A stretch of DNA of 33,515 bases from Cylindrobasidium torrendii FP15055 ss-10 (GCA_000934385.1 KN880688.1:1-33515), one strand, 5' to 3'; counted from the first letter of the stretch, positions 19,863 through 31,624 are shown. Notes: generated from the letters alone by a model not told the origin. Numbers and translations: made by a program.

Positions 19863-20369
19863 ATGACCGACACTGCACCAGCGCGATCTTCATTTGTGCC
19901 TCCCAATTCAAGTTCTACGAATAATGCTCCCACATCTGCGGATATATCGCCAGAACTGACCCAAACGCTTTCAATGCTGTCGACGCACCGCTCCGTGCTA
20001 GGCTACATCTTACTTGCCCATCCCATGCATAGCACGGGAGTGTCTATCATCCGGTCCTCTGGCGTTGTGTTTGACGGAGACAGCGGGAAGAAATACGCAG
20101 GAATGATAGCAAAAATCATCGAGACAGTACGGGAAGGCGTGGAAGAGATCGGGGAGGAAGTGCGTGTCGCGTGCATTACCCAAGAGTCCAAATGTTGATT
20201 TCCACTACAGGATGAAGTCAAGTTTATGCGCATCAGAACAAAGAGACACGAAATCATGATTTCTCCTGGTGGGCGCTCTTTTACCGCTCTTCCGTCCCAG
20301 CGCTCATTCAATGTCTGCGTCTCAGATGACAAGTATTTGCTCGCTGTACTTCACGATCCCTCAAGTTGA
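19863..20369 (+). CDS. Roadblock/LC7-type dynein light chain
   Basis: Family role: DYNLRB/LC7 proteins dimerise and bind the dynein intermediate chain in the cytoplasmic dynein motor. Exons 19863-20159, 20211-20268 and 20326-20369 (TGA) give 399 nt, 132 residues. Residues 1-28 are a Ser/Pro/Asn-rich extension not found in the core fold. The roadblock domain then follows: VLGYILLAHPMHSTGVSIIR, KKYAGMIAKIIETVREG, and the most conserved block EVKFMRIRTKRHEIMISP continuing into DDKYLLAVLHDP at the C-terminus. The animal protein is about 96 residues, so the extra length is the N-terminal extension and the acidic EEIGEED joint at the first intron. Confidence 0.93.
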
Positions 20370-20717
20370 ATACCCATACCCCTACCTATCTGTGCGTCTA
20401 TATCGCTGCCTTATATCTCTTATTGCAGCACTGACCATGATAAATCAACAGTTGGATTAATATACGCGCATCATAATCTGTATCTACAATGTACTCACTT
20501 GCATCATGGCCGTCGTTTCGCCCTCGCTCGGAGCACTTCCGTCCATCCATAAGCTCAACCCACTTGAACCCATTCAAACGTCGGCATAGTTGTATGCGAA
20601 CTGCACGTTTGATTCACCTCTTACACGGGCAGGTCTCGCCGCTAGAGGCGTATTGGGGTACCATGGGAAACTATAAAGACCTTGTACGCTCACCATTGCC
20701 CTCCAGAAACATCCACC
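20370..20717. other. Spacer with promoter of the secreted-protein gene, 348 bp
   Basis: Contains TATAAAG (20672-20678) 40 bp before the ATG at 20718. Nothing else is recognised. Confidence 0.55.
20672..20678 (+). promoter_or_regulatory. TATA box of the secreted-protein gene
   Basis: TATAAAG in the context ACTATAAAGACC, followed by CATCCACCATG around the start codon, which is close to the fungal start context. Confidence 0.6.
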
Positions 20718-21427
20718 ATGTTCACCATCATCGCCTCCATCGTCGCACTCGCTCTTACCCCAGTTGCTCAGGCTGCAGTATTGTGCGAGCCCATCGTGCA
20801 CGGTCGACTCAGCGCGTCCCCTACCATCGCTAACTTCGATCCGGACACCAATACCTCTGTCACTGCCGACGGTGGCTTCGTCGTAGGTGGCGATGTTACC
20901 GACTTCACTTTTGAGAACTGTACGTTGCGCCATCATTGAGGCTTCTTGACACTGAGTTTGAACTAGGTCAGAGTACTTTCATGGGCTACACCTCTGGACC
21001 ATCGGGCACCAACACAACCTCTTACTGGGGTCACATCAAGCAGACAGGCACTGACAACTGCATCACGATTGCCCTCGACGGCGATTACCCATACACTGTT
21101 GGTTTGAGCCCGTGCTTGGACTCGGATGACCAGAGCCAGCTGAAGCAGTTCTTCGTAAGTCCTTTCCAGAGCTGCAGTAACGTCGGGTTATGCTGACCGC
21201 ACAAAAATAAGGGAATGTCGCACTGGGTCGGACACCCGATTTACACTGGCTTCCACGGCAAGACTGCCGCTGGCGAGACGTACGACAACAACCCTTTCAA
21301 GTACTACGCTTTGGCCGTCTCGGGTAAGGGTGATATCATGCCTGTCGAGGTTTATGGCGAGAAGGCATGGACGCCAGAGCCCGAAGGGTCCTTTGGTCTG
21401 GCGTGGAATGTCTACGAAGAGTTCTAG
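20718..21427 (+). CDS. Small secreted protein, family unknown
   Basis: Exons 20718-20919, 20967-21154 and 21212-21427 (TAG) give 606 nt, 201 residues. Residues 1-19 (MFTIIASIVALALTPVAQA) form a clear signal peptide with predicted cleavage after AQA. The mature protein is about 182 residues and contains four Cys (after VL at its start, ENC, DNC, SPC), which could form two disulfides. Possible N-glycosylation sites are NTS in PDTNTSV and NTT in GTNTTSYW. The aromatic and Gly-rich sequence (SYWGHIKQTGTDNCITIALD) suggests a beta-rich fold. No catalytic motif is recognised, and I cannot name a family. It could be a wall-associated or effector-like protein, which is inference from secretion, size and Cys content only. 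Confidence 0.82.
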
Positions 21428-24400
21428 ACGGTCTCTTGTGAATGAAGAGTAGCCGTAGTTGCGCTGCAGTCCTTTGCACGTAGAGTCTTTCTTTTGGGTT
21501 TTGAGATCAATATGATGGTTTGGATGTCTTTGCACCGACTCTGTGCTGTGTGCCACAAGCGAACCACAATGAAGCGTCCGCATATTAGATCTCAAGATAG
21601 TGCGAAGGTGCATGAACACACGGAACGCGACGACGTATTCGACTCGTCATACAACTCATACGCGTCCCGGTATGTCAAGACTGTCCCAGAGGGCTTTCTT
21701 TGGGAAATGCGACGGGAATAATGTCGACTACCTTTTTATTCATCGTAACGCCTGCCTTTGCGTTACATACGCGCCTAGCGGTTGTTGACTTGCCGAGGGA
21801 GGACTGGTGGGCTATCGTCTTGGTATGGGCATTTCAACGCATACATTAGGAGCCCAGACTTGACACTCTGACATCTTATGTATGTATACAAACTGTTCAG
21901 GACTTTGGCGACACCGAACGGAGGCGAGAGCGAGTTTTATTACATACACTTCTGCAGTTGCTGGCAAGTGACCAACGCATCACGGTCCTGTCGAGCAGGC
22001 GGGTATCGATGGCTGCATGTAAGCCGAGCGGCCATGCTGACGTTGCTCTGTGTGTCCTCTGAAACGGTGTCCAAAATCATTCTTGACCACTAATGTGGCG
22101 GAGCATCGCCGTTAATCCCGTTTTTTCCGGTCTGACTGAATTTGGTCATAGTAACCACGACAAACTTAGGCAGAAGTATTTCTCAAACGGCGTGCGGATG
22201 TAGGACGGGTCTGGGATTCAATACGCACGCCTCGAAACCTCAAAGGTAGTCGTGCAGACGCATTCAAGCCGCATTTTCCGATGGAATCAGAGGGTATTCC
22301 GGCCCGGCCATGTACAGGTGGGATTTGCGCAACGGTGCATGATCTATGCAGGGATGATGGCAGTTAAGAATATACGTCGCGGGTGAATCTGGGTGAATCT
22401 AAACGAAATTTCTCATGAATTCGGCGCTTGGCATCCGACTACCCTGATCAGGGCATCCGTCTGCTAGTCCGCGAGCGTGATCGACACATCCTCTCGTGCC
22501 ACCCCCGCGTTCCCAACCCCGCATGTGTCACTCATTGTGCACCCCTACTCACGCTTCCTCAAAACACCCCGGAAACAAGTCGTCGATTCCATTGCCATTT
22601 CTTGACAATACCACAGCTTAGCATACAGACAAATCTATAGAGTAGCCTGTCCATATATGGCTATCGTGGTTCTCACATGGGGCCCGGGTTAACGATGAAG
22701 CCACGATGAAGCCGTGATGGATGCTCGCCACAAAGTCGTGCGGGAGGCAGCGGCTCCATGGCTGGTAGTATTGTGGAGGCAACATATCGGTAAGTGTGAG
22801 TTTTGACGTTGATTTAGATTAGCAGAGGACTTGGTACTTCCTCCTAAAAAGCTGAAGCGGCCCGGGTCTCGACGCGGAGCCTGCTGTGCCCATGAGAAGC
22901 AACACAGCTTGAGGCAAGTCTATGGCCAGTCCTTATCAATACATATCAGTGATCTTTTGTAACCATTTTCCTCTATTTTTGATAACTCCAATTCTACATT
23001 ATTCCAGCATTAAGCCAGGAGATGTAAACGCAACACCGGCACCATAAATCAAACCTGTGAAAACCTGTATGCACTGATGTCTAGCCGAGGACTCAGATAA
23101 CACATCTAATGTAATTTGGAACAAAATTGGGTTGGACCGGTAACGCAGCTGCCCTGTAAACGCAATATTGTCCGCCAAATTCAATATGTACTAGCCATGA
23201 ATGTTTTCGAAATAGCTTGGCAGTCACTGCAGCACATTGTAGCCAATGCTCATATCCCTGGAGCTCCGCAACTCACGCGCACGAGTTCCACTAGTCTGCA
23301 AAGGCTTAGACATATGCCCGGTCTGCCTTGTGCTAGACTTGACGGATCCGCATTTTGTGCGAATCGTTGTCGTCCCGCTACTAGTCACGCAGCCTCTCAG
23401 TGTTTCCGCGCTCCGACAATATCCAGACACTACTCTTTGAAAGCCGCTCGGCTACTCACTTGGTATAATGCTCTTCCCGGATCGTGAAGTACTTCGACAT
23501 CATCGTCAAAATGCAGCAACCAACAGTACTCGATGAAATTCCGTGCGGATCGATAGGTTTCATGGTAGACTTCCTCTTTGCTTCGCCGATGAAGTCGAGA
23601 AAAGGATGTGATCGTACTATAACGGTGAATGCGCCTGCCAGTCATGTTAGTAATGTCCTCTTTATCGTCAAATTATCAGTCCCGGTCATTCAGCCAAAGG
23701 GCGAGAATCCGGCGTTCAGGCTAAACCATCCTCATGCATGTATTATTGCGGGCATGGTGAGCCATAGCCAACTCCACCGTAACTGCACAATGCGAATACC
23801 ACGTTTTCGCTGTTCGACATGACGGACCCACAAGTACAACGAGCGGCGTCGGGTACTAGGTTGGTACTAGGCATCCCTGCGCTAGCACAGCCACAAAGAC
23901 CGTTAAATAGCCGGAATTACCGTGTCACCGTACCGAGCTGTGCGCAATGCACCTCTATTCAAACTGGGTTACTTACTACGTTTCCAACACTGGATTCTGA
24001 ATTTGAGGCGCCTGACATGGCGGAGAAAGCTCCTCTGCTACTTCGGAATGGTTGAAAGCAGCGATGTATCATCTGGTGCCAAAGCGAGTCTAGCTTGGTT
24101 TGAACGTTGCGGGGAACTATCCGCTAGTGCCCGGGTGGTACACAATTGCTTGAATGCCTTGAATTCAGTATAACTCGTTACCATAACTGTATGAATATGA
24201 CGTTCACAAAACTTGATAAGTATCGTCATCGAACAGGTGAACTAGCTTTTGAGTTTATGGTTACGATTTTTCACCGTTTCTATTGTGTAGGTTACTGTTT
24301 ACTTAGGGAAGTGGGATCCCGATGGGGACTGTGTTCATCACATTACTAGCTAAAAGTCGTTCCTAGCCTCGTCCTGACCGAGGGCACGGGCATCCTATGG

Positions 24401-25516
24401 CCGATGCAAGAGAAGCTGGTCGACGTCGGTCTACCACTCTATTGTCAAAAGCCGGCTTACTTGGCCGAAGCCAAGCTCAGTAAGTACTCAAAGAAACACT
24501 TGACTGAGTATCGAAACAGTGCTAGAATTCGGGGTCTGGGAGCATTGCGCTCAACGGGTTTGGGTAGGCCCTTTAGTCAGATACAGCTTCCTTGCCGTAC
24601 GGGTAGGTACTTCGACCTGGCCGCAGGCTCAATGATGAAGATCACGAGGCTCGTAAGGGAGCAAGATGAAGTCGATAATCAAGCTAAAAGTCCCACAAAC
24701 GCGGTCACACCATCAAGTTCGTGTATCTGGTGGCATGTGGTATTTCAAGTCCTGCCTCGCCACCACCAACATCTTTGCAATCGATTGAAGGCACATCTAG
24801 CTGAAGGGATGCTATAGTCTTCGTTGAGCGACGCTTGAGCTTGAGCGCCCGATAATCTCCAGTCAGTAGGATGCCAGCTGAGTCTCATTGTGACATTGAT
24901 GATTGCCAGAGTTGGCGATCTGATCACGAGACTAAACATTTCCTCGCGCGCCGAGCACGGATAATTTGTAATTGAAAAATATAACTGAGGTTTGAAGTAT
25001 TTGGTACGATTCTTGGAATATGTAGTAATAAACACTCCGGCCCAGCAATAGCATGTCAATGGGGTTAGGCAACCGGTCGAGTTCGTTATCATTGAGATCA
25101 CTTGGCAAGAGCTGCTCCTGCTCGTTCACTCTTGTCTGTCCGCAGTTTGCAGTTCATCCAGACTCCCACTCCATAACATCGTATATATACCACTAGCTTC
25201 GGAGGTGTCCGGTGCTATTGAACAATTATGTTGTCCAACAACAGAGTTTGGGATGACTCTGGGCAGTCCAAGGGACGATCCCCAGTATCCTCTTTCTCGC
25301 GACTTCTTGCATTGCACTTGCCTGTCAATTGAACTCAGGACAGGGCGTCAGGTCGGTTACCTTGCCCCAAACAATATCAGAACCCGGAGATAATTTGGAC
25401 ACACAACGGCTCGGAATCTATAAACCCTTATCTTATCTTACTGCTCCGTGATGGCTTAAAACTCGTTTGCCACTATCTATTTGATCTATGGCATCTACAA
25501 TACAATATATGGTGCT
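21428..25516. other. Long gene-free stretch, 4.1 kb
   Basis: No open frame here resembles a known family or has coherent exons. The longest frames (23116-23487, 23484-23822, 24404-24817) overlap or adjoin others without motif content. Small direct repeats occur near 22384 (GGGTGAATCT twice) and 22694 (ACGATGAAGCC twice). No terminal repeats, reverse transcriptase or transposase motifs were seen. The last part is the 3' flank of the thioredoxin reductase gene. Confidence 0.55.
22384..22403. repeat. Tandem duplication of a 10-mer
   Basis: GGGTGAATCT is repeated directly, end to end. A similar pair, ACGATGAAGCC twice, lies near 22694-22715. Both look like local replication slippage. Confidence 0.5.
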
Positions 25517-26598
25517 TTAGTTGTTTGCATCTTCACCAAGCTCCTCCTCCTCTGCGACCAGCTTCTCGACCTCAAGCGCCGCCATGCAGCCACTGCCCGC
25601 GCTGGTAATCGCCTGCCTGTAACGCTTGTCTTGCACATCGCCAGCCGCGAACACACCCTTCACGCTTGTCTGTGTTGTTCCAGGGACAGTGACAATGTAG
25701 CCATCGGAGTCGGTTTGTAGCTGTGAGCTGACGATGGATGTCGCTGGCTCGTGTCCGATAGCGTAGAAGAGACCGCTGACTGCGAGGTCCTTCTCCTCAC
25801 CAGTCACAACATTCTTGATACGCAGATTTTGTAGGAGAGATCCGTCACCCTGGCACTCAGTAGCGACAGTGTTCCAAAGGACAGTGACTTTGGGGTTGTT
25901 GATGAGGCGCTTGGCCATGATCTTGGACGCACGGAGCTCTTCGCGGCGAACAAGCACATAGACGTGCGAGCCATACTTTGTCAAGTCTAGTTCGGATAGA
26001 TCAGTGAAAATCCAGGTCAGGATGACTACGACGCACATGTAGCTTCCTCAGCAGCGGAATCGCCACCACCAATGACCGCAAGAGGTTTGTTACGGAAGAT
26101 GGGGACAGCTCCATCGCAGACGGCGCAGGCAGATATTCCACTTTGCCAGTAGGTAGTCTCGCCGGGAAGGTTCAGCCGCTTGGCGCTGGCGCCAGTTGCG
26201 ATGATGACCGTGTCCGCGGTGTCAGGCTCCTCGTCTTCATTCATTTCGCGCCAGTATTTGAACGGCCGCTGGGAAAGGTCGATCTTGGAAACGGTTTCCG
26301 TGATGATATTTGTGCCAAATCGGAGGCTCTGTTCGCGGAATTTGTCCATGAGCTCGGGGCCCATGATGCCAGTCGGGAACCCAGGGAAGTTCTCGACGTC
26401 CGTGGTAGTCGTGAGCTGTCCGCCGGCCGCGAAGCCATTTGCCATGAAGCCCTCATAAAGCACGGGGTTCAGGTTGGCACGGGCAAGGTAGATGGCCGCT
26501 GTGTGTCCAGCAGGGCCGGATCCGATGATGACCTATAAGATAGTTTATTTTGCTGCTATTTGTTGTAGATCTTGCATACGCACGACTTTCGAGTGCAT
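25517..26598 (-). CDS. TRR1: Thioredoxin reductase (NADPH), low-molecular-weight fungal type
   Basis: Reduces thioredoxin with NADPH through FAD and a redox cysteine pair; central to cytosolic redox balance and peroxide defence. Exons on the minus strand: 26598-26584 (15 nt, MHSKV), 26532-26037, 25986-25517 (TAA); 981 nt, 326 residues. FAD-binding [19 protein letters not shown] is at the start, [19 protein letters not shown] follows, and the active-site motif CAVC lies in [14 protein letters not shown]. The NADPH site is [11 protein letters not shown], then [11 protein letters not shown]. The C-terminal FAD motif is [20 protein letters not shown]. Length and motifs are those of a functional Trr1. 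An acidic tail ([11 protein letters not shown]) ends it. The very short first exon is supported by the frame and by GTGCGT and TTATAG splice sites. Confidence 0.97.
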
Positions 26599-26762
26599 TG
26601 GTCTTGTGGAGGTGTGATGTGTCTTGTTATCCAAAGTGAAGGGTGCGGCGAACAGCGAGAAGCGTAACTTGGCGAACTGCCAAAATTTGTGAGACGACGT
26701 GGTGGACGAAATCGACTTTTATTACTCTGCGGCCTGTCACGCTTCGATGAGCAAGCATGAGA

Positions 26763-26796
26763 GATCACGCACCACGTGATACACGTCGGATCACGC
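26763..26796. promoter_or_regulatory. E-box and paired GATCACGC sites upstream of TRR1
   Basis: GATCACGC occurs at 26763-26770 and again at 26789-26796, with CACGTG (26773-26778) between them, 165-200 bp before the TRR1 start. The spacing suggests a regulatory cluster. No factor is assigned. Confidence 0.35.
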
Positions 26797-29253
26797 TATT
26801 GGTGTGGCTCTATTAATCGCACCGTTCTTCGATCCACAACCACCACCTTGACACTGCCCAGGGCTAGCAAAAGATCATTAGGCGACTACTCTTCACCGCT
26901 ATGCAAATGGACCACCTCTGGCTGGCCAATCCACTGTCTTGGGGTTCCTTCGACAAACCCATTGGGCCTTTATCAAGCAGCACTCCCGACGCTGACCAAC
27001 ACTGTATCCGTGGCCGTTCATCGCCATAGCTTCGACCGTGAAGGTCATTGGGAGAAAAAAGCAGTCCAGAGCACACCAAGCGCACTTCGACGCACGCTTC
27101 TGTAATCTCCGAGATCGGCTTGCTATACTCGGTCTCCTGCTAGAAAGTTGTTTTGCACTGAATTTTGAATGCATACATCATCATGCGATAGCTGCAAATT
27201 TGCTTAACGACTTGACGACCAGGTAAATAGCATGGACCGGGTACCCAATTACTATTGTTGGTAATGACCTTGCCTGCTCAACCAACAACTTCGTCGTCGA
27301 ATCCTGCTTTATCGGATCCGCCATTACGCGCACAGAGCCCTGTCGACGGCGAGTTGACCGCCTCGTAGTCCATTGCATGTACAGCTTGCATATAAATGAC
27401 CATTTTCATATCGATGGTGAAAGCGGCTTCATACGGCACGCCTAAGCAGGTTTTGTTCTCGAACATTACAGCCGTATAGAACGCTTGTCTTTCTTTCAAG
27501 TTCTCATTCGTCGAATCATCCTTCTATACTCAATCATTCCACCCACTGTATGATGCCCGGGCGCCAAACGCGTCCGTCAAGGGCGTACCTACTAAAGGTA
27601 TCGGCAGTTTTCTTTCTCAATTTGTGGTAGCCCTATGCTGACTATATGAATGTAGTCCAGGCCAAGTTTAGCGTCTGCGTTCTGTCGTTTTTGTGCGGCG
27701 TAGTCCGACACATCAGAGTGTCTACGACTATACATTAAGGCGCTCGTTTCCGACAGTTCCAATAGGTTTCCTGAATGGACGGCGTTGCTACTCGATGTTA
27801 ATCTTATACTACGCTAGAGTCTTGTCAGCCCCAACATATAACTTGTTGCTTAGACGTCGGTCACTCAAGCGCTCTCTGTTGGTGCTAGGAGGTCCACGAG
27901 ATTGATTATCGCATGGTCTAGCCATCTAGTTTGCCTTGGCAGACAGTGTGAGTATTGAACCATATTCCGGACTGGAAGTACTAAAGGCAAGTGGCATTAT
28001 TTCCCAATGCCCCCGACCACTTACAGGCTCCATCGTCCATAGTTTTCTAGAAATTGTATTGATGTTGCAATGCTGATTGTCCGCTTGGGAATCGAACCTA
28101 ATCCGGCATACAATGGTGGTCACTCGCATCGGGGTCGGCTGGAATACCTGTAGATGGCCGGTCGCTACTGCTGTCTAAACTTCTGGACTCGGAGGCGATT
28201 TCGGTCATGAATCTACAGGTAAAATCAGTGGCTTATGTTGCCCAAGTAACATCTAGGAGTACGCCCATTCGGAGATGTATGTAGCTGACTACAGATACCA
28301 TAACATCAAATTGCTTTGTGACGATCGGAGAACGGTTAACCCAACTTGTCAGTTCGCGCCACAAATTCGATTGCGACCACATATTTGCAGGCTCGCAAGG
28401 GAACCCGGGGATGAAATGAGCAGCTAGACGACGTCAGTGGGACTCCCCCCACGCAGTGTACATAGGCTTGCGGCCATATTCGACATTATAATCTTGTCTC
28501 GTTCACAAGACGTTCTGTAGGGCGCCAACTGAGCCGCATGCCTGCGTGTGAAGGATAACGTGACTCCATGGACGCCATGGATCGCGCGATGGGTCCGAGC
28601 GATTCCAATTCTGGTACTCTTGCTTTACTCCCTTTGAGCCAAGTGAAGCTTTCCCTGCGGCCAGGCTGTTCTACTATCCGACTCATTGCATACTTACTTG
28701 GAAGTTTGTTGTACCGCTTGGGGTAAGTAGGACTACTGGAGCTCAGCTGGCACTAGCTGCTATTCTTTGTGCTACTTTTACTTACTTACCGCCACCATGA
28801 CTGATGTCGATGAATTTGCGCAGACCGAACAATATGACGGTGAGTCTTGGTTTGTATGGGAAAGAGGCTATGTACACAGCGCAAAGGATAGCAATTGCCA
28901 ATGCATGTTCCAGCGTGCGAACGTTGTGAACGCTGTTCGGCGCGTTCGGGGAAGGAATCCCAAGCAAAGCCCCCGTCCGCCGCACCGGAGCCGGTTTAGG
29001 CCGGCACTGCGTGAAATGCCTATCAGGCATCCGACCGCCACCCTTTCTTTCGACCAACTTTTCGACCCTTTTTTGCGCCCTTGCCTCCTTCCGTCATCAT
29101 CGTGCCTGACATAGGGTTTGCGCCCATTCTCTGTAACCTTTTTCGAATTTCGGAACCCGGCTACCTGCCAGTTCCCCGTAAATTACGGATTTTTAGTCCT
29201 TGCTCATCTGAGCTAGACATGGATCCAACATAGCGGTTACTTTTCCTCCCGTC

Positions 29254-29261
29254 CTTTATAA
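29254..29261 (+). promoter_or_regulatory. TATA box of the aldo/keto reductase gene
   Basis: TTTATAAG in CCTTTATAAGACGCG, about 185 bp before the proposed start codon at 29439 and about 100 bp before ATG 29356. Confidence 0.5.
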
Positions 29262-29438
29262 GACGCGACATGACGGTCGCTATCCATTTGTGTCATTTCC
29301 CCCCTTCCAGGCCTCCTCCCTCGCCCTGCGACGGATCCTCTTCTCTATTTCCACCATGGCTGGTCATGTGTACGCAACGACGTTCTTGAGTATGCGTTCG
29401 ACAATGCTAATCCTTCAATGTTCTCCATTCACAGAAAC

Positions 29439-31624
29439 ATGATGGACGATGTACTCATTGCTCAACGTACGCTTGCGAGTCGTCTTCCTCCTCTGTGTCT
29501 TACATCTCTCCCCTCAGTCCCGGTTCCTCTCTTACGGTCCGCCCTCCGCGTCCTGGTCGCACAAGGCGCATGTGCACAAAAAGCATTTGTCGCCCACATT
29601 CGCTCGCGGCTCCACGAAGCTGCCCCCGAGTTTACACCAGCGGCGGTCTTATTCTCGGATCGCGAAACGTCGGCTGGCTACTTGGCTCATGCACGGTGTT
29701 TATTCTCCAGCAAACTCGTTATGGACGCGTTACCTTAGTACGTCTCATTTTCTGTGCAGTGTGCACCTTGCGGTGTGCTCTCTCCGGATGACTCCAGAGC
29801 TATGAACTGATTGCTGTAACCAGCCTCACACATTTCGTCAAGTGTATACCTGAGGCTCAGCTGCGCTGGACCGATGGCGATGTCGTCGAGAAAACCCTAG
29901 ACCGCGCGAGCGGCGACATTGTGCAGGCCATGCAGGCACTCAAAGAAACACGAGCTCTCTATCCCGCCAAAGACCTCGAAGCGAGCATCACTGCATTGCA
30001 AGATACTCTCTTCGACTGTGAAGCATACTGCCTTCTCAAAGGTCTGGCATTCCCATTCATACGCGCCCTCTTGCAAGTCAACGATGCTTTGCGCCTGCTC
30101 TTCCCGTCCTCCGTTGGCGCCGACCGTCCATGCGCATCGCCGACTCCACAAATCGAACTCACCCCGGGCGACCTCAAGACGCCTGCTCGTCGATTGGAAT
30201 ACCTTCAGCTTGGACCCATTCGCGTACCACGACTGTTCAACGGTCTCTGGCAATCAAGCTCACCAGCATGGGGCAGCGCATCGAGAGCCAAACAGGATGC
30301 AGCTCTTACCGACGCTGTGCGCGCTGGCCTCGTAGCTGCAGACATGGCAGATCATTATGTAAAGATTTCTTTGGTCTGCATCCCAGTAGCTCACTAAACG
30401 TATTTCACATAGGGCGACGCAGAGCTCATCTACGGTTCCTTTAGGAACAGGCTGCCGGACGGTGTTGCGCAAAGCGTGGTGGCCGCGACCAAGTGGTGTG
30501 TTTTCGCGCCGCCACGGGTACCCGTCGACAAAGCCTTTGTATTGGACGCCGTCATGGAGAGGTGCGAGCGTCTTGGCGGACGTGTCGAGCTATTGCAGGT
30601 ATGTCTATACTCGTGTGTTGTGTGACGCGTCTGACAAGCCTCCTTGCAGTTCCACTGGTACGATGTGCGTCTGCTTGCTTGACAACTGCGGAAGTTGGCT
30701 GTGACTAACACGATGCATAGTACAGCGACAAGCAATATCTACTCGTTCTTGAGGAGCTTGTTGCGGCGACCCACACTCATCCACACCTCGTCTCTGCGAT
30801 AGGACTGTGCAACTTTGACGCAGAGCACGCGGCAGAGGCATGCGAGTTTCTGCTTGCGCGGACCGGCCGCGTCGGGATTGTGTCGAATCAAGTCCAGGTG
30901 TGTGAGCTGCAGGGGAGAAAAATCGCTAGCAGCGGCTTATTGGAAATATTGCAGTACTCTCTCATCGACTCTCGTCCGCGGATCAAGATGGCTGAAGTAT
31001 GCGAGCGCTATGGGATTCGTCTGCTCACATATGGCTCTTTTGTGCGTCCAACAGCGCCCCTTCTTCGAACGCTTGTTGATCTTTGTTCCTCATAGTGCGG
31101 TGGATTCCTTTCCGAAAAATGGCTCGGTGCAAACTCCCCAGACATATACTCGGAGTCGCAGGTTCTCACTCCGTCTCAGCGCAAGGTGTGTGCACATCTC
31201 TCTGCCCATTGTGGGCACCGCTAGGCGGGCATCGCGCGGACTTAACCTGGCGCACTACTCTGCTTCACTCTCTTTCACCACTAGTGCTTACTCTTGTCGT
31301 TTGCAGTATTTCGATATGATCCTGACATGGGGAACATGGGCGGACCTACAGCGGCTCTTGTGGACCCTCAAATCCATTGCGGACGAGCACAATGTCGAGC
31401 TGAGCAATGTTGCGACACGCTGGGTACTCGACAATCCAGAGGTCGGCGCTGTCATTGTGGGCACACGGCTAGGCGTCTCAAGCAATGTGGATTCGAATAT
31501 GAACGTCTTTGGTCTGCGCCTCACAGAAGAGGAGTCAAGGCGGATTGAAGATGTTGCTATCAAGGGTCATCTGGATAAAGTATATGAGAAGATGGGGGAC
31601 TGTGGGCATGAGTATAGGCACTGA
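29439..31624 (+). CDS. Aldo/keto reductase with N-terminal helical extension
   Basis: NADP-dependent oxidoreductase of the aldo/keto reductase (AKR) fold; substrate unknown. Proposed exons: 29439-29466, 29518-29737, 29824-30358, 30413-30598, 30650-30664 (15 nt), 30721-30897, 30955-31041, 31096-31185, 31307-31624 (TGA); 1656 nt, 551 residues. The catalytic tetrad is complete: Asp and Tyr in ADMADHYGDAE, Lys in AATKWC, His in LLQFHWYD (the His is in the 15-nt exon). Further AKR blocks are IGLCNFDAEHA, VSNQVQYSLIDSRP, YGSFCGGFLSEKWLG and VIVGTR near the end (cofactor binding). Residues 1-200 are an unrecognised helical domain, continuous with the AKR part inside exon 29824-30358, so this is a real fusion. 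The start is uncertain: ATG 29356 has a better context and a canonical intron behind it but falls out of frame. Confidence 0.87.

Larger units (their letters stand above)
26599..29438. other. Spacer, 2.8 kb
   Basis: No gene is recognised. Short frames occur throughout. ATG 28798 sits in a good context (CCGCCACCATGA) and is followed 43 nt later by a consensus GTGAGT donor (28841), but no second exon could be identified. The final 200 bp hold the promoter of the aldo/keto reductase gene, with TTTATAAG near 29254. Confidence 0.5.

Noticed and set aside
23116..23822. Two adjoining plus-strand open frames considered as one broken gene
   Set aside because: Joined or separate, they show no family resemblance and have competing minus-strand frames.
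24404..24817. 137-codon plus-strand open frame
   Set aside because: No motif, promoter or exon partner; it lies in a region that looks non-coding.
28080..28140. GGTTCGATTCC on the minus strand, resembling a tRNA B box
   Set aside because: The T stem mismatches, and no acceptor stem or A box could be folded around it.
28798..28840. Short start exon (good ATG context, then GTGAGT) as a gene
   Set aside because: No downstream exon in a compatible frame could be identified, so no gene is called.
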